Below are positions 23,291-30,790 of a stretch of 35,319 nucleotides of DNA, one piece after another (position 1 is the first letter of the stretch; each line of letters starts with the position of its first letter). The stretch is from Flavihumibacter sp. CACIAM 22H1. GTDB lineage: Bacteria > Bacteroidota > Bacteroidia > Chitinophagales > Chitinophagaceae. Both the position numbers and the translations under genes were made by a program. A model generated the notes under the pieces. That model was not told where the DNA came from and did not search any database. It saw only the letters and a program-made list of their open reading frames with translations. The stretch lies in NCBI RefSeq assembly GCF_001601815.1, contig NZ_LUKG01000010.1, positions 24,557 to 59,875 of the forward strand, written 5' to 3'.

Positions 23291-24373
23291 ATGAAGCCGG
23301 ATTCCAGGGCCCCAAAACCCGATTTTTTCCCGACTAAACCTTTGCCCGAAGCAAAAAAAATAAATGATATCGGGTTCCGGGTAATCCTCATCCCCTTTTG
23401 TGGTATTACTATTCCGCTACTTACCTCTCTGATTCCTTTTCAGCAATTCAGCCTGCTTGAAATTAAACTCAGCTTCCTCTATACTATCGCTATTGCCTTC
23501 ATTATCTGGGAAGGAAACCGATCCCTGCTGTTTACCCTCCGCTCTTATTTTAATTGGTTCAATCAACCTGTAAAAAAAATCCTGGCCCTGTTGCTCGTCA
23601 TCCCTTTTTATACCATCCCCGTTTCTGTACTGCTGATCGTAGGGTGGTACCAGCTTTTTCTCAATGGGCAGGTCAACTGGACAACCATCTGGAACAATAC
23701 CCTCATTATACTTATCTCCGTTCTTTTCATCGTTCATGTATATGAAACCGTTTTCCTGGTAAAAGAATCCGAATCTGAAATGCTCCGCAATGCAACCCTG
23801 GAAAAAGCAAGAGCAGAAGCAGAACTTCAGGCGCTTAAGAACCAGATCGACCCGCATTTCATGTTCAATTCTCTCAATACCCTCAGTCACCTCATCCGTA
23901 CTAACCCCGCAAAAGCTCAGGTTTTTAACGATACCCTGGCTGAGGTTTATCGCTATATTCTTCAAAATAAATCAAGAGACCTCGTTCTGCTGCAGGAAGA
24001 ACTCAGCTTTATGGACAATTATCTGGCGCTCTTGAAAATTCGCTATGGTGATTGCATTTTCATAAATAAGCAGGTCTCCGATACCTGTGTACATACCAGC
24101 CTTTTACCCCCCATATCTCTCCAGATCCTGGTTGAAAATGCAATTAAACACAATACGTTCTCCCAAAAACAACCCCTGCATATACATATTATTGAATCCC
24201 ATGGACAGCTCTCTGTTTCCAATCAAATCCGTGAAAAAAAACAAGCCCATTCAAATGGAATCGGCCTAACCAACCTGCTCGAACGATTTATCCTCATCAC
24301 CGGCAGCCAGCCTGCCATTGAGCGGATGAACGGCTGTTTTTTTGTTCATCTACCTTTACTAATGCTGCGCTGA
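23291..24373 (+). CDS. LytS-type sensor histidine kinase
   Basis: A 360-residue kinase. About four hydrophobic segments lie in residues 28-150 with no extracellular sensor domain of note, then a short coiled coil (ESEMLRNATLEKARAEAELQALKNQ) and the His_kinase domain with DPHFMFNSLNTLSHLIR, phospho-accepting H189. The ATPase domain contains LLPPISLQILVENAIKHN (N-box) and SNGIGLTNLLERF (G-box). This is the LytS/YehU arrangement, in which phosphate passes to a LytTR regulator. The response regulator gene follows after a single base, so the pair is one operon. The signal sensed is unknown. Confidence 0.94.
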   Translation: MKPDSRAPKPDFFPTKPLPEAKKINDIGFRVILIPFCGITIPLLTSLIPFQQFSLLEIKLSFLYTIAIAFIIWEGNRSLLFTLRSYFNWFNQPVKKILALLLVIPFYTIPVSVLLIVGWYQLFLNGQVNWTTIWNNTLIILISVLFIVHVYETVFLVKESESEMLRNATLEKARAEAELQALKNQIDPHFMFNSLNTLSHLIRTNPAKAQVFNDTLAEVYRYILQNKSRDLVLLQEELSFMDNYLALLKIRYGDCIFINKQVSDTCVHTSLLPPISLQILVENAIKHNTFSQKQPLHIHIIESHGQLSVSNQIREKKQAHSNGIGLTNLLERFILITGSQPAIERMNGCFFVHLPLLMLR

Positions 24374-24374
24374 T

Positions 24375-25124
24375 ATGAAAATTTTACTTATTGAAGATGA
24401 ATTGCCGGCCGCTGAACGCCTTTCAGCATCCCTGCTACAGTTGCGGGAAAACCTCCGCCTGCTGGCAATTTTACCAACAGTTAAAGAATCCATCCAATGG
24501 TTAAAGACCCATCCTCATCCGGATCTGATCTTCATGGATATTGAACTTACCGATGGCCAATCCTTCCTAATATTTGATGAAGTAAAACTCGATTGCCCGG
24601 TTATTTTCTGCACCGCCTACGACGATTATTGGCAAAAAGCCTTCGAATACAATAGCATTGATTACCTGTTAAAGCCGATTGCCCGGGAAAAGCTACTGGC
24701 CTCCCTGCAGAAATATGAGCAGCTGAAAGCCCATTTTTCCCATTCCTTTGAACAGTTTCAGCAATTCAGAAAAAACCCCGACCAGTATAAAAAACGCTGG
24801 CTGATTAAACGGGGATCGGATTATATAGCCCTAAAAACTGAGGAAATTGCTTTTTTCTATGCTACCCATAAAATGGTTTGCCTGGTGGACACAGATGGAC
24901 AAAAATACCTGCTCGATAAATCACTCAGTGATATTGAGCGGGAGCTTAATCCCGCCCAGTTTTTTCGGCTCAACCGCCAATTCCTGGCCCATATTAACGC
25001 AATAAAAAAACTGAAGTCCATCGGAAAAGGCAAATTATCCGTAGAATTGGATCCCGCCAGCCCGGAAGAAGTACTGATCAGTGCCGAACATACCGCCGCA
25101 TTCAAGGAATGGCTCGATGCCTAA
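24375..25124 (+). CDS. LytTR-family response regulator
   Basis: A 249-residue regulator. The receiver domain (1-120) has IEDE at 6-9, the phospho-acceptor D55 in LIFMDIEL and K98 in DYLLKPI. A linker with EQFQQFRKNPDQYKKRW leads to a LytTR DNA-binding domain (about 140-245) with LIKRGSDYIALKTEEIAFF, FFRLNRQFLAHINAI and KGKLSVELDP. It works with the upstream kinase and binds direct-repeat promoter sites. Its targets cannot be named from this window; divergent DUF1761 is one candidate. No damage is visible. Confidence 0.95.
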   Translation: MKILLIEDELPAAERLSASLLQLRENLRLLAILPTVKESIQWLKTHPHPDLIFMDIELTDGQSFLIFDEVKLDCPVIFCTAYDDYWQKAFEYNSIDYLLKPIAREKLLASLQKYEQLKAHFSHSFEQFQQFRKNPDQYKKRWLIKRGSDYIALKTEEIAFFYATHKMVCLVDTDGQKYLLDKSLSDIERELNPAQFFRLNRQFLAHINAIKKLKSIGKGKLSVELDPASPEEVLISAEHTAAFKEWLDA

Positions 25125-25189
25125 GCCCCCCTTCCCCCGCCGGGTAGTAAATTTGTTTTATCTTGCATCTCCCTTACAATTTTGTAGAT

Positions 25190-25813
25190 ATGGAATATAA
25201 CAGAATCATTGCCGTGACCGGGTTACCCGGATTGTTTGAATTAGTAGCCAGTAAAACCGACGGAGCCATCGTTCGCTCGCTGGATGATCAGACGACCAAA
25301 TTCGTGTCATCCCGCAAACACAACTTCTCCCACCTCGAGAGCATTGAAATTTATACCAAACGGGATAATATTAACCTGGTGGAAATTTTCAAAGCAATGA
25401 AAAGCAGTGGCGCTGCACTACCGGATGTGAAAGATGGCAATGGCCTGAAAGCCTATTTCGAACAAACCTATCCTGATATGGATTTCGAACGGGTATATGC
25501 CAGCGACATGAAAAAAATGGTTAAATGGTTTGAAATCATCGATAAAAATAAAATCGAATTTAAACTGGCAGAAGTAGAAGCAGCCGATGATACAACCCCT
25601 GAGGTTCCGGAAGAAGAAGCCCCTGCCAAAACTAAAAAAGCTGCCAAAACCGAAGCGAAAGCGCCCGCGGCAGAAGAGCTGACCGAAGAAAAGCCGAAAG
25701 CAAAGAAAAAAGCTGCCCCTAAAAAAACGGCAGATTCCGCAGATGCTGCGCCTGCCGAAGCCGGCGAAGAAAAGCCGAAAAAAACAGCCCGTAAGAAAAA
25801 AACAGAAGAATAA
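25190..25813 (+). CDS. DUF5606 protein with a histone H1-like lysine/alanine-rich tail
   Basis: The start chosen is ATG 25190 (MEYNRIIAV); the longer frame begins at a TTG. The product is 207 residues. Residues 1-130 are a folded domain typical of Bacteroidota DUF5606 (ITGLPGLFELV-like opening, VRSLDD, FKAMKSSGAALPDV, YASDMKKMVKWFEII). Residues about 130-207 are low complexity, alternating acidic stretches (EVPEEEAP) with Lys/Ala/Pro runs (KTKKAAKTEAKAP, KAKKKAAPKKTA, KKTARKKKTEE), like histone H1 or bacterial Hc1 tails. Such a tail could bind nucleic acid or ribosomes. TATCTTG at 25159-25165 is close to a -7 element. It is followed after 9 bp by the M3 peptidase gene. Confidence 0.82.
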   Translation: MEYNRIIAVTGLPGLFELVASKTDGAIVRSLDDQTTKFVSSRKHNFSHLESIEIYTKRDNINLVEIFKAMKSSGAALPDVKDGNGLKAYFEQTYPDMDFERVYASDMKKMVKWFEIIDKNKIEFKLAEVEAADDTTPEVPEEEAPAKTKKAAKTEAKAPAAEELTEEKPKAKKKAAPKKTADSADAAPAEAGEEKPKKTARKKKTEE

Positions 25814-25822
25814 GTTAGTAGT

Positions 25823-27538
25823 ATGTCCATTGCCAATATTCAGAAAACACCCCGGCATTTCCTGCCCGGGGACTTCACTATCAGTACCTGGGAGGCGCTT
25901 GAGCCTTATTTCCAGGACCTGCTCAACAGGCCCCTGCTATCGGGCGATGAGCTGGAGAAATGGATGGCCGATTGCAGCGAATTGGAAGCAGCCGTAAGCG
26001 AAGACGCCTGCTGGCGGCAGATCCGTATGACCTGTGACACGGAAAATAAGGAGCTGGAAGAAGCTTTCACTTTTTTTGTGATGGAAATTCAGCCAAAAAT
26101 TCAGCCCTATGCCGATCAACTGAACCGAAAGCTGATTAGCAATGAATATACAAAGGCATTGGACCAGCAGGAGTATTTTACCTACCTGCGCTCGGTAAAA
26201 AAATCGATCGACCTATACCGGGAAGAAAACATCCCGCTCCAGGCCGAGCTTTCAGTTCTAGCCCAGCAATATGGCGTCATTTCCGGTAAAATGGCCGTTA
26301 CCATAGACGGTAAAGAATATACCCTTCAACAGGCTACGAAATTTTTGGAAAGTCCGGACCGCAGCAAACGAGAAGCCGTTTATCGCAGCATTCAGGAACG
26401 CCGCTACCAGGACAAGGATCAACTGAATGAATTATTCAGCCAGCTGGTCCAAAAACGCCACCAGGTTGCCCTGAATGCCGGCTTTGCCAACTTCCGCGAT
26501 TACAAATTTGCTGAAATGGGGCGCTTTGACTACAGCAAAGAAGATTGCTTTGCCTTCCACGAAGCGGTAAAACAGCAGGTAGTTCCCCTGGTAGCTGAAA
26601 TCTATAAAAAGAAACAGGCAAAACTACAGCTCGACAGCCTTCGACCCTGGGATACCGAGGCCGAACCGGCAGGTATTGAACCCCTGCGTCCTTTTAAAAC
26701 AGGAGAAGAGCTCCTGGAAAAAACCATTGAATGCTTTCGGGCACTCCGGCCCCTGTTTGCCGACTGCCTGCTTACCATGAAAAAAATGGGGCATCTCGAC
26801 CTCGAAAGCAGGAAAGGTAAAGCCCCGGGTGGGTATAATTGTCCCCTCGCCGAATCCGGCGCCCCCTTTATTTTCATGAATGCAGCCGGACAAATGCATG
26901 ATGTTACCACTATGGTGCACGAAGGCGGACATGCCATTCACAGCTTCCTTGCCCACCCATTGCGGCTTTCCGCGTTTAAGGAGTATCCAATGGAAATTGC
27001 GGAAGTAGCCAGTATGAGCATGGAATTGTTCAGCATGGATTTTTGGCACAGTTTTTTTACTACAGAAGAAGAACTGAAACGTGCAAAAGAACACCAGCTG
27101 GAACGAGTAATAACTATTTTCCCCTGGATAGCGATCATTGATAAGTTCCAGCATTGGGTGTACGAAAATCCCCATCATAGTTTAGCAGAAAGAGCCGGTA
27201 AGTGGGTAGAAATAAACGATGAATTTGCTACCGGTGTACTGGATCTAAGCGGATTAGACGAATTCCGGAAATACGGATGGCAACGTCAACTCCACTTATT
27301 TGAAGTTCCTTTCTATTATATAGAATACGGAATTGCCCAGTTGGGCGCTATTGGAATGTGGATGCAGTTCAAAGAAAACAAAGAAACCGCCCTGGATAAT
27401 TATACCAAAGCGCTTTCCCTGGGAGGTACCCGTACCTTACCAGAATTGTACCAGGCGGCTGGTATTTCGTTCGATTTGGGACCAAACCGTGTTAAAACAT
27501 TGATGGATTTTACCGCCGCAGAAATGAAAAAACTTTAA
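25823..27538 (+). CDS. M3 family oligoendopeptidase (PepF-like)
   Basis: A 571-residue cytoplasmic zinc peptidase. The active site is H366-E367-G-G-H370 (MVHEGGHAIHS), with third zinc ligand E394 in the AEVAS motif 24 residues on. The N-terminal helical domain includes DQLNRKLISNEYTKAL, ending before MAVTIDGKEYTL. The C-terminal helical bundle has FYYIEYGIAQLGAIGMWMQF, a family hallmark. It cleaves short peptides, typically the products of larger proteases. It lies 9 bp after the DUF5606 gene and is probably co-transcribed. The length is normal for the family. Confidence 0.94.
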   Translation: MSIANIQKTPRHFLPGDFTISTWEALEPYFQDLLNRPLLSGDELEKWMADCSELEAAVSEDACWRQIRMTCDTENKELEEAFTFFVMEIQPKIQPYADQLNRKLISNEYTKALDQQEYFTYLRSVKKSIDLYREENIPLQAELSVLAQQYGVISGKMAVTIDGKEYTLQQATKFLESPDRSKREAVYRSIQERRYQDKDQLNELFSQLVQKRHQVALNAGFANFRDYKFAEMGRFDYSKEDCFAFHEAVKQQVVPLVAEIYKKKQAKLQLDSLRPWDTEAEPAGIEPLRPFKTGEELLEKTIECFRALRPLFADCLLTMKKMGHLDLESRKGKAPGGYNCPLAESGAPFIFMNAAGQMHDVTTMVHEGGHAIHSFLAHPLRLSAFKEYPMEIAEVASMSMELFSMDFWHSFFTTEEELKRAKEHQLERVITIFPWIAIIDKFQHWVYENPHHSLAERAGKWVEINDEFATGVLDLSGLDEFRKYGWQRQLHLFEVPFYYIEYGIAQLGAIGMWMQFKENKETALDNYTKALSLGGTRTLPELYQAAGISFDLGPNRVKTLMDFTAAEMKKL

Positions 27539-27575
27539 ACACGGGAAAAATACCCACATTAGGGTATATGGAAAA

Positions 27576-27607
27576 TTTGAAAAGAATGATTTATAACAAT
27601 ATATTTG
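27576..27607 (+). promoter_or_regulatory. Candidate promoter for a small RNA
   Basis: TTTG (27576-27579), a 20-bp spacer, then TATATTTG (27600-27607) form a textbook Bacteroidota -33/-7 promoter. No start codon with a credible frame follows; the next feature is a terminator about 75-110 bp downstream. Confidence 0.6.
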
Positions 27608-27611
27608 TACA

Positions 27612-27719
27612 AGAAAACACTTAGAAAGATCCAACGAATCTAAAAAGATTCTTAAAATAGCTACTAATCAGAGCCTTAACCAAAAGTCCCGGTGTGTCTA
27701 CATCGGGGCTTTATTTTTT
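27612..27719 (+). ncRNA. Candidate small RNA of about 105 nt
   Basis: Transcription from the 27576-27607 promoter would start near 27612 and end at the T-run after the hairpin at 27685-27710. The interval contains a GAATCT-AAAA-AGATTC stem-loop (27636-27651), a single-stranded A-rich linker, then the terminator. It does not match 6S, SRP, tmRNA or RNase P as I know them. It lies between the M3 peptidase and the convergent Fur gene. It may be an independent sRNA or just the 3' untranslated region of the peptidase message. Confidence 0.45.
27685..27719 (+). terminator. Strong intrinsic terminator
   Basis: A ten-pair stem, AGTCCCGGTG (27685-27694) / CATCGGGGCT (27701-27710), with a TGTCTA loop is followed by TTTATTTTTT. 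It ends plus-strand transcripts. On the minus strand the same hairpin is followed by TTTT, so it may also serve the Fur gene. Confidence 0.88.
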
Positions 27720-27770
27720 ACCGCCGTTTTATTGACATTTATCAGTTTTTATTTTTCCACCATTCTTCGG

Positions 27771-28193
27771 TTACTCACGGGTACAGTCTTTACACTTTCC
27801 ATTTATCACTACCTGAACCTGGCTGAACTTATAACCTCTTGGTAATCGTATAGCCGGAACCGTTACTTCATCCAGGCATACGGTATTTCCACATTTATCA
27901 CAGACAAAATGAACATGGTTATCATGATGATGGCCTTCCCCGCAGTCATCCTTGCACAATGCATACAACACACTGTTATCTGCCGTGGGAATAGAATGAA
28001 TAATACCTTTGTTCAAGAATACCTGCAGGGTCCTGTATACCGTAACCCGATCAAATTTTTCGCCCGTTTTACGCTCAATATCACCATGCGCAAGTGCCCC
28101 TGGCTGATCCAGAAACAATTCGAGGATCTTTACCCGGCTGCCCGTTACACTTAACTGATTCTTCTTTAATATTTCCTGTATGGCTTCCTGCAT
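27771..28193 (-). CDS. Fur-family metal-responsive transcriptional regulator
   Basis: A 140-residue regulator. The N-terminal winged helix (about 1-75) has SVTGSRVKILELFL and the recognition helix DRVTVYRTLQVFLNKGIIH. The C-terminal dimerisation domain has a structural zinc site C98-x2-C101 and C134-x2-C137, and a His-rich segment GEGHHHDNHVHFVC carrying regulatory metal ligands. Extra cysteines C80 and C84 lie before it. The subtype (Fur, Zur or PerR) is not clear; the company of a MerC-like protein and SCO1 hints at zinc or copper. It follows SCO1 by 10 bp, so the two share a promoter near 28852-28960, where a palindrome lies. Confidence 0.9.
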   Translation of the reverse strand: MQEAIQEILKKNQLSVTGSRVKILELFLDQPGALAHGDIERKTGEKFDRVTVYRTLQVFLNKGIIHSIPTADNSVLYALCKDDCGEGHHHDNHVHFVCDKCGNTVCLDEVTVPAIRLPRGYKFSQVQVVINGKCKDCTRE

Positions 28194-28203
28194 AACTTCT
28201 TAA

Positions 28204-28851
28204 TTAGAAGGTTGATTTAGGTAAACGGGAGGCATCCGTTGCCGTTTCTTCCAGTAAAACCGGAATATCGCTGATCAGCTGCTCCACTTCCTCCTTTTTT
28301 AATCCATCATAAATTCTCCGAACCCGGCCTACCCTGTCTACCAAGGCAAAAAACTGGGTATGAATAAACTGGTCCTCGATCCGTTCATTGTTATTTTTAG
28401 GGTCATCCAGTAAATAACTTACCCGCGCCGCCAGGTATAAGCTATCCTTCGGCCCGGTCAGGAAAAACCAGTTGGCATTATTTACCCCTAACGAATCAGC
28501 ATAAATTTTCATCCGGGCCACGGTATCCGTTGCCGGGTCTACCGAATGCGACAAAATCAGGAAGTCCGGGTTCGTTTTATACTGGTCAAAGACTTTCTTC
28601 ATGTTGGTATTCATCTTCGGACAAATACCCGGACAGGTAGTAAAAAAATACTCTGCCACATATACTTTTCCTTCCACCTGCGCCTGTGTAAAGGATTTTC
28701 CATACTGATCACTAAACCGGAAGGGTTGAACATAACTTAATACAGGCATCTTTACCTCCCCGAAACCGGGTAATAATTTGGTCATGGCAACTACAAAGGC
28801 GACAAATAAAATAACAAAAAAGCCTATAAAATAGATCGTCCGCTTACTCAT
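28204..28851 (-). CDS. SCO1/SenC-family copper chaperone
   Basis: A 215-residue membrane-anchored thioredoxin-fold protein. One hydrophobic helix lies at residues 6-23, then a periplasmic domain with the copper site C73-PGI-C77 and H164 (FIHTQFF), all three ligands intact. DQYGKSF and ADSLGVNNANWFFLTG match the family. SCO proteins deliver copper to the CuA centre of cytochrome c oxidase or keep its cysteines reduced. It is the first gene of a SCO1-Fur operon, divergent from the MerC-like gene, so its expression may be metal controlled by its own operon partner. Confidence 0.93.
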   Translation of the reverse strand: MSKRTIYFIGFFVILFVAFVVAMTKLLPGFGEVKMPVLSYVQPFRFSDQYGKSFTQAQVEGKVYVAEYFFTTCPGICPKMNTNMKKVFDQYKTNPDFLILSHSVDPATDTVARMKIYADSLGVNNANWFFLTGPKDSLYLAARVSYLLDDPKNNNERIEDQFIHTQFFALVDRVGRVRRIYDGLKKEEVEQLISDIPVLLEETATDASRLPKSTF

Positions 28852-28924
28852 ACCTGCAAATTTACGCCCTTATTCCCTCAACTCCCGCACCGGTTAGGCT
28901 ACAAGGGCCGGGTGAAATTTATTT

Positions 28925-28939
28925 TGCAACAAAGTTGCA
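28925..28939. promoter_or_regulatory. Candidate Fur-family operator (TGCAAC-AAA-GTTGCA)
   Basis: This perfect 6-3-6 palindrome lies between divergent genes, 7 bp upstream of the MerC -7 element and 74 bp from the SCO1 start, so it would sit in the -33 region of the MerC promoter. Its size and symmetry suit a Fur-family dimer, and the Fur gene is in the adjacent operon. The palindrome is seen; the binding is inferred. Confidence 0.6.
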
Positions 28940-28945
28940 TCTGTG

Positions 28946-28953
28946 TATTTTTG
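28946..28953 (+). promoter_or_regulatory. -7 element (TATTTTTG) of the MerC-like gene
   Basis: An exact TAnnTTTG element lies 7 bp before ATG 28961. It indicates that the in-frame GTG at 28943 is upstream of transcription start and is not the initiation codon, and predicts a very short leader. Confidence 0.65.
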
Positions 28954-28960
28954 CCGTCCG

Positions 28961-29353
28961 ATGTCATTTAAGATCAACTGGGATGCCCTGGGTATTGCTA
29001 CCTCCGTCGCCTGTGCGATTCACTGCGCTATTTTACCGTTATTGCTGACAAGCCTGCCCATTTTTGGCACAAATATCATTGATAATGAGGCATTTGAGCT
29101 ATTAATGATTGGAATTGCCTTGCTTATTGGCGCCAATGCGCTCTGGCATGGATATAAACGCCACCACCATAAGCCCGGCCCCTATATCATTTTTGGTATC
29201 GGCATTCTCCTGTTGTTTGCTAAACAGGTTTGGCATGATCTCCAACTCTGGTTCCTGGTACCTGCTGTTATTGCCGTGGTGTATGCCCATTTCCTGAATT
29301 ACCAGCTTTGCCGGAAAGCCAATCACTGCCATAGCAGCGACTGTAACCACTAA
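28961..29353 (+). CDS. MerC-domain membrane protein
   Basis: The start chosen is ATG 28961 (MSFKINWD), because the -7 element overlaps the upstream in-frame GTG at 28943. The 130-residue protein has four hydrophobic segments. The first holds C18-A-I-H-C22, the metal-binding CxxxC-like pair of MerC-type proteins (LGIATSVACAIHCAILPLL). A His-rich loop (YKRHHHKPG) follows the second segment and the C-terminus ends CRKANHCHSSDCNH, a second metal-binding patch. MerC imports mercury in resistance operons, but Bacteroidota members stand alone and probably handle zinc or copper. It faces a Fur/SCO1 operon across a palindrome. Confidence 0.87.
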   Translation: MSFKINWDALGIATSVACAIHCAILPLLLTSLPIFGTNIIDNEAFELLMIGIALLIGANALWHGYKRHHHKPGPYIIFGIGILLLFAKQVWHDLQLWFLVPAVIAVVYAHFLNYQLCRKANHCHSSDCNH

Positions 29354-29424
29354 TCAATACAAGCGCGCTGGCCCCGATTCCTTAAGATTTCCTAAATTCA
29401 CAAACATTGCCCGTCGGCATTTGT

Positions 29425-29432
29425 TATTTTTG
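29425..29432 (+). promoter_or_regulatory. -7 element (TATTTTTG) of the nfu-pxp operon
   Basis: An exact TAnnTTTG element lies 19 bp before the nfu ATG, predicting a leader of roughly 15 nt. No convincing -33 TTTG at the standard distance; a TTG lies at 29407-29409, 15 bp upstream. Confidence 0.5.
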
Positions 29433-29451
29433 CAGTTAAAGTTGTTGAATT

Positions 29452-30048
29452 ATGATTAAGACCGGAAATCCCGTTATCAGTATCTATACAGAAATGACTC
29501 CCAATCCGGAAACCATGAAGTTTGTGGCAAATAAACTTTTATATCCCGGAAGAAGCATTGATCTGCCAGATATGGAAAGTGCGAAAGCCTCTCCGCTTGC
29601 CGTGGAGCTCTTTGGCTTTCCCTTTATAAAAAGTGTTTTTGTGGCCAGTAATTTTGTTACCCTCACCAAAACACCCGAAACAGAATGGAGCGATGTTATC
29701 CCTTCCATTCGCCAGTTCCTGAAAGATTACCTGGAAGAAGGCAAGGTTGTCGTAAACGAAGAAGAAATAGCGGCCCTCAAACCACAAGGTAGCAATGAAG
29801 TAAGTGCGGACGATGACGATGTGGTAAAAAGGATCAAGGAGTTGCTGGAAAACTATGTTAAACCTGCCGTTGAAATGGATGGTGGTGCCATTCAGTTCAA
29901 AAGCTACCAGGATGGTGTAGTGAACCTGATGATGCAGGGCTCCTGCTCAGGCTGCCCGAGCAGCATGATTACCCTGAAAGCGGGTATCGAAGGAATGATG
30001 AAACGCATGATTCCGGAAGTGAAAGAAGTAGTGGCTGAAGCTGAATAA
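29452..30048 (+). CDS. NifU-family iron-sulfur scaffold (Nfu type)
   Basis: A 198-residue protein with the Nfu layout. The N-terminal Nfu_N domain (about 10-95) has IYTEMTPNPETMKFVANK and PLAVELFGFPFIKSVFV. An acidic linker (EVSADDDDV) leads to the NifU C-terminal domain (about 123-198) with VKPAVEMDGGAIQF and the cluster ligands C165-S-G-C168 (GSCSGCPSS). It carries a [4Fe-4S] cluster on a dimer and passes it to target proteins. It is the first gene of a run reaching pxpB after 10 bp, so a housekeeping cluster carrier is read together with the 5-oxoprolinase genes. Confidence 0.94.
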   Translation: MIKTGNPVISIYTEMTPNPETMKFVANKLLYPGRSIDLPDMESAKASPLAVELFGFPFIKSVFVASNFVTLTKTPETEWSDVIPSIRQFLKDYLEEGKVVVNEEEIAALKPQGSNEVSADDDDVVKRIKELLENYVKPAVEMDGGAIQFKSYQDGVVNLMMQGSCSGCPSSMITLKAGIEGMMKRMIPEVKEVVAEAE

Positions 30049-30058
30049 ACGATCTGCC

Positions 30059-30790
30059 TTGGCAAATGAGGAGTCCTTTCATATTTACCCGATTGCTGAA
30101 TCAGCTATAACCATAGAATATGGAAAGGAACCTGCTATAGCGGCCAACCAGGTCTTATTAAGGTTTCAACAAAGTTTTCATTCAGTACCTTTTACAGGTT
30201 TTACAGATACCTCTATCACTTATAATAGCCTGACTGTTTTTTTTGACCCAGGCCATATTTTTGCCAAAGGCCAGCCATCACCGCTGGCCTTTGTTACGGA
30301 CCTTATACGTAAGCGGATCCGTAGTTTTTCCGGTTCTGACCTGCAAACCCCTATTCCCGGCAATCATCACTTGATTCCGGTTTGCTATGAAGCAGCGATG
30401 GCACCCGACCTGCCGGCAGTGGCGGCCTTTCACCAAACAAGTTCCGATGCTATCATTCAGGCACATTGTGCGGAGGACTGGTATGTTTTTATGATTGGCT
30501 TCAATCCTGGTTTTTCCTATATGGGTATCTTACCCGACACCCTGGCAATGCCCAGAAAGCAACGTCCGGCCCTCCAGGTTGCTGCCGGATCCGTCGGTAT
30601 TGCAGGAAAACAAACAGGTATTTACCCCAATACATCCCCCGGGGGATGGCAGATCATTGGTCGTACACCCCTCCTGGTGTTTGATCTCAGGGAAGCAGAA
30701 CCCTGTCTCTTCAAAGCGGGTGATACCGTCCGCTTTACCCGCATCGATTTAGCCACTTTTCAATACCTCAATCAGCATGCGAGTCCTTAA
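30059..30790 (+). CDS. pxpB: 5-oxoprolinase subunit PxpB (KipI family)
   Basis: A 243-residue protein starting at TTG 30059; no in-frame ATG or GTG lies between the upstream TAG and the conserved start, so TTG is the best choice. It has the AHS1/KipI signature FMIGFNPGFSYMGILPD, then GSVGIAGKQTGIYPNTSPGGWQIIGRTP. With PxpC and PxpA it hydrolyses 5-oxoproline (pyroglutamate) to glutamate using ATP. In Bacillus the same protein (KipI) also inhibits sporulation kinase A, which does not apply here. It lies 10 bp after nfu and overlaps pxpC by 14 bp. Confidence 0.92.
   Translation: MANEESFHIYPIAESAITIEYGKEPAIAANQVLLRFQQSFHSVPFTGFTDTSITYNSLTVFFDPGHIFAKGQPSPLAFVTDLIRKRIRSFSGSDLQTPIPGNHHLIPVCYEAAMAPDLPAVAAFHQTSSDAIIQAHCAEDWYVFMIGFNPGFSYMGILPDTLAMPRKQRPALQVAAGSVGIAGKQTGIYPNTSPGGWQIIGRTPLLVFDLREAEPCLFKAGDTVRFTRIDLATFQYLNQHASP

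Noticed and set aside
25418-25858. Phe/Arg- and Ala/Ser-rich minus-strand frames opposite DUF5606
   Set aside because: They mirror the low-complexity Lys/Ala codons of the tail and have no independent support.
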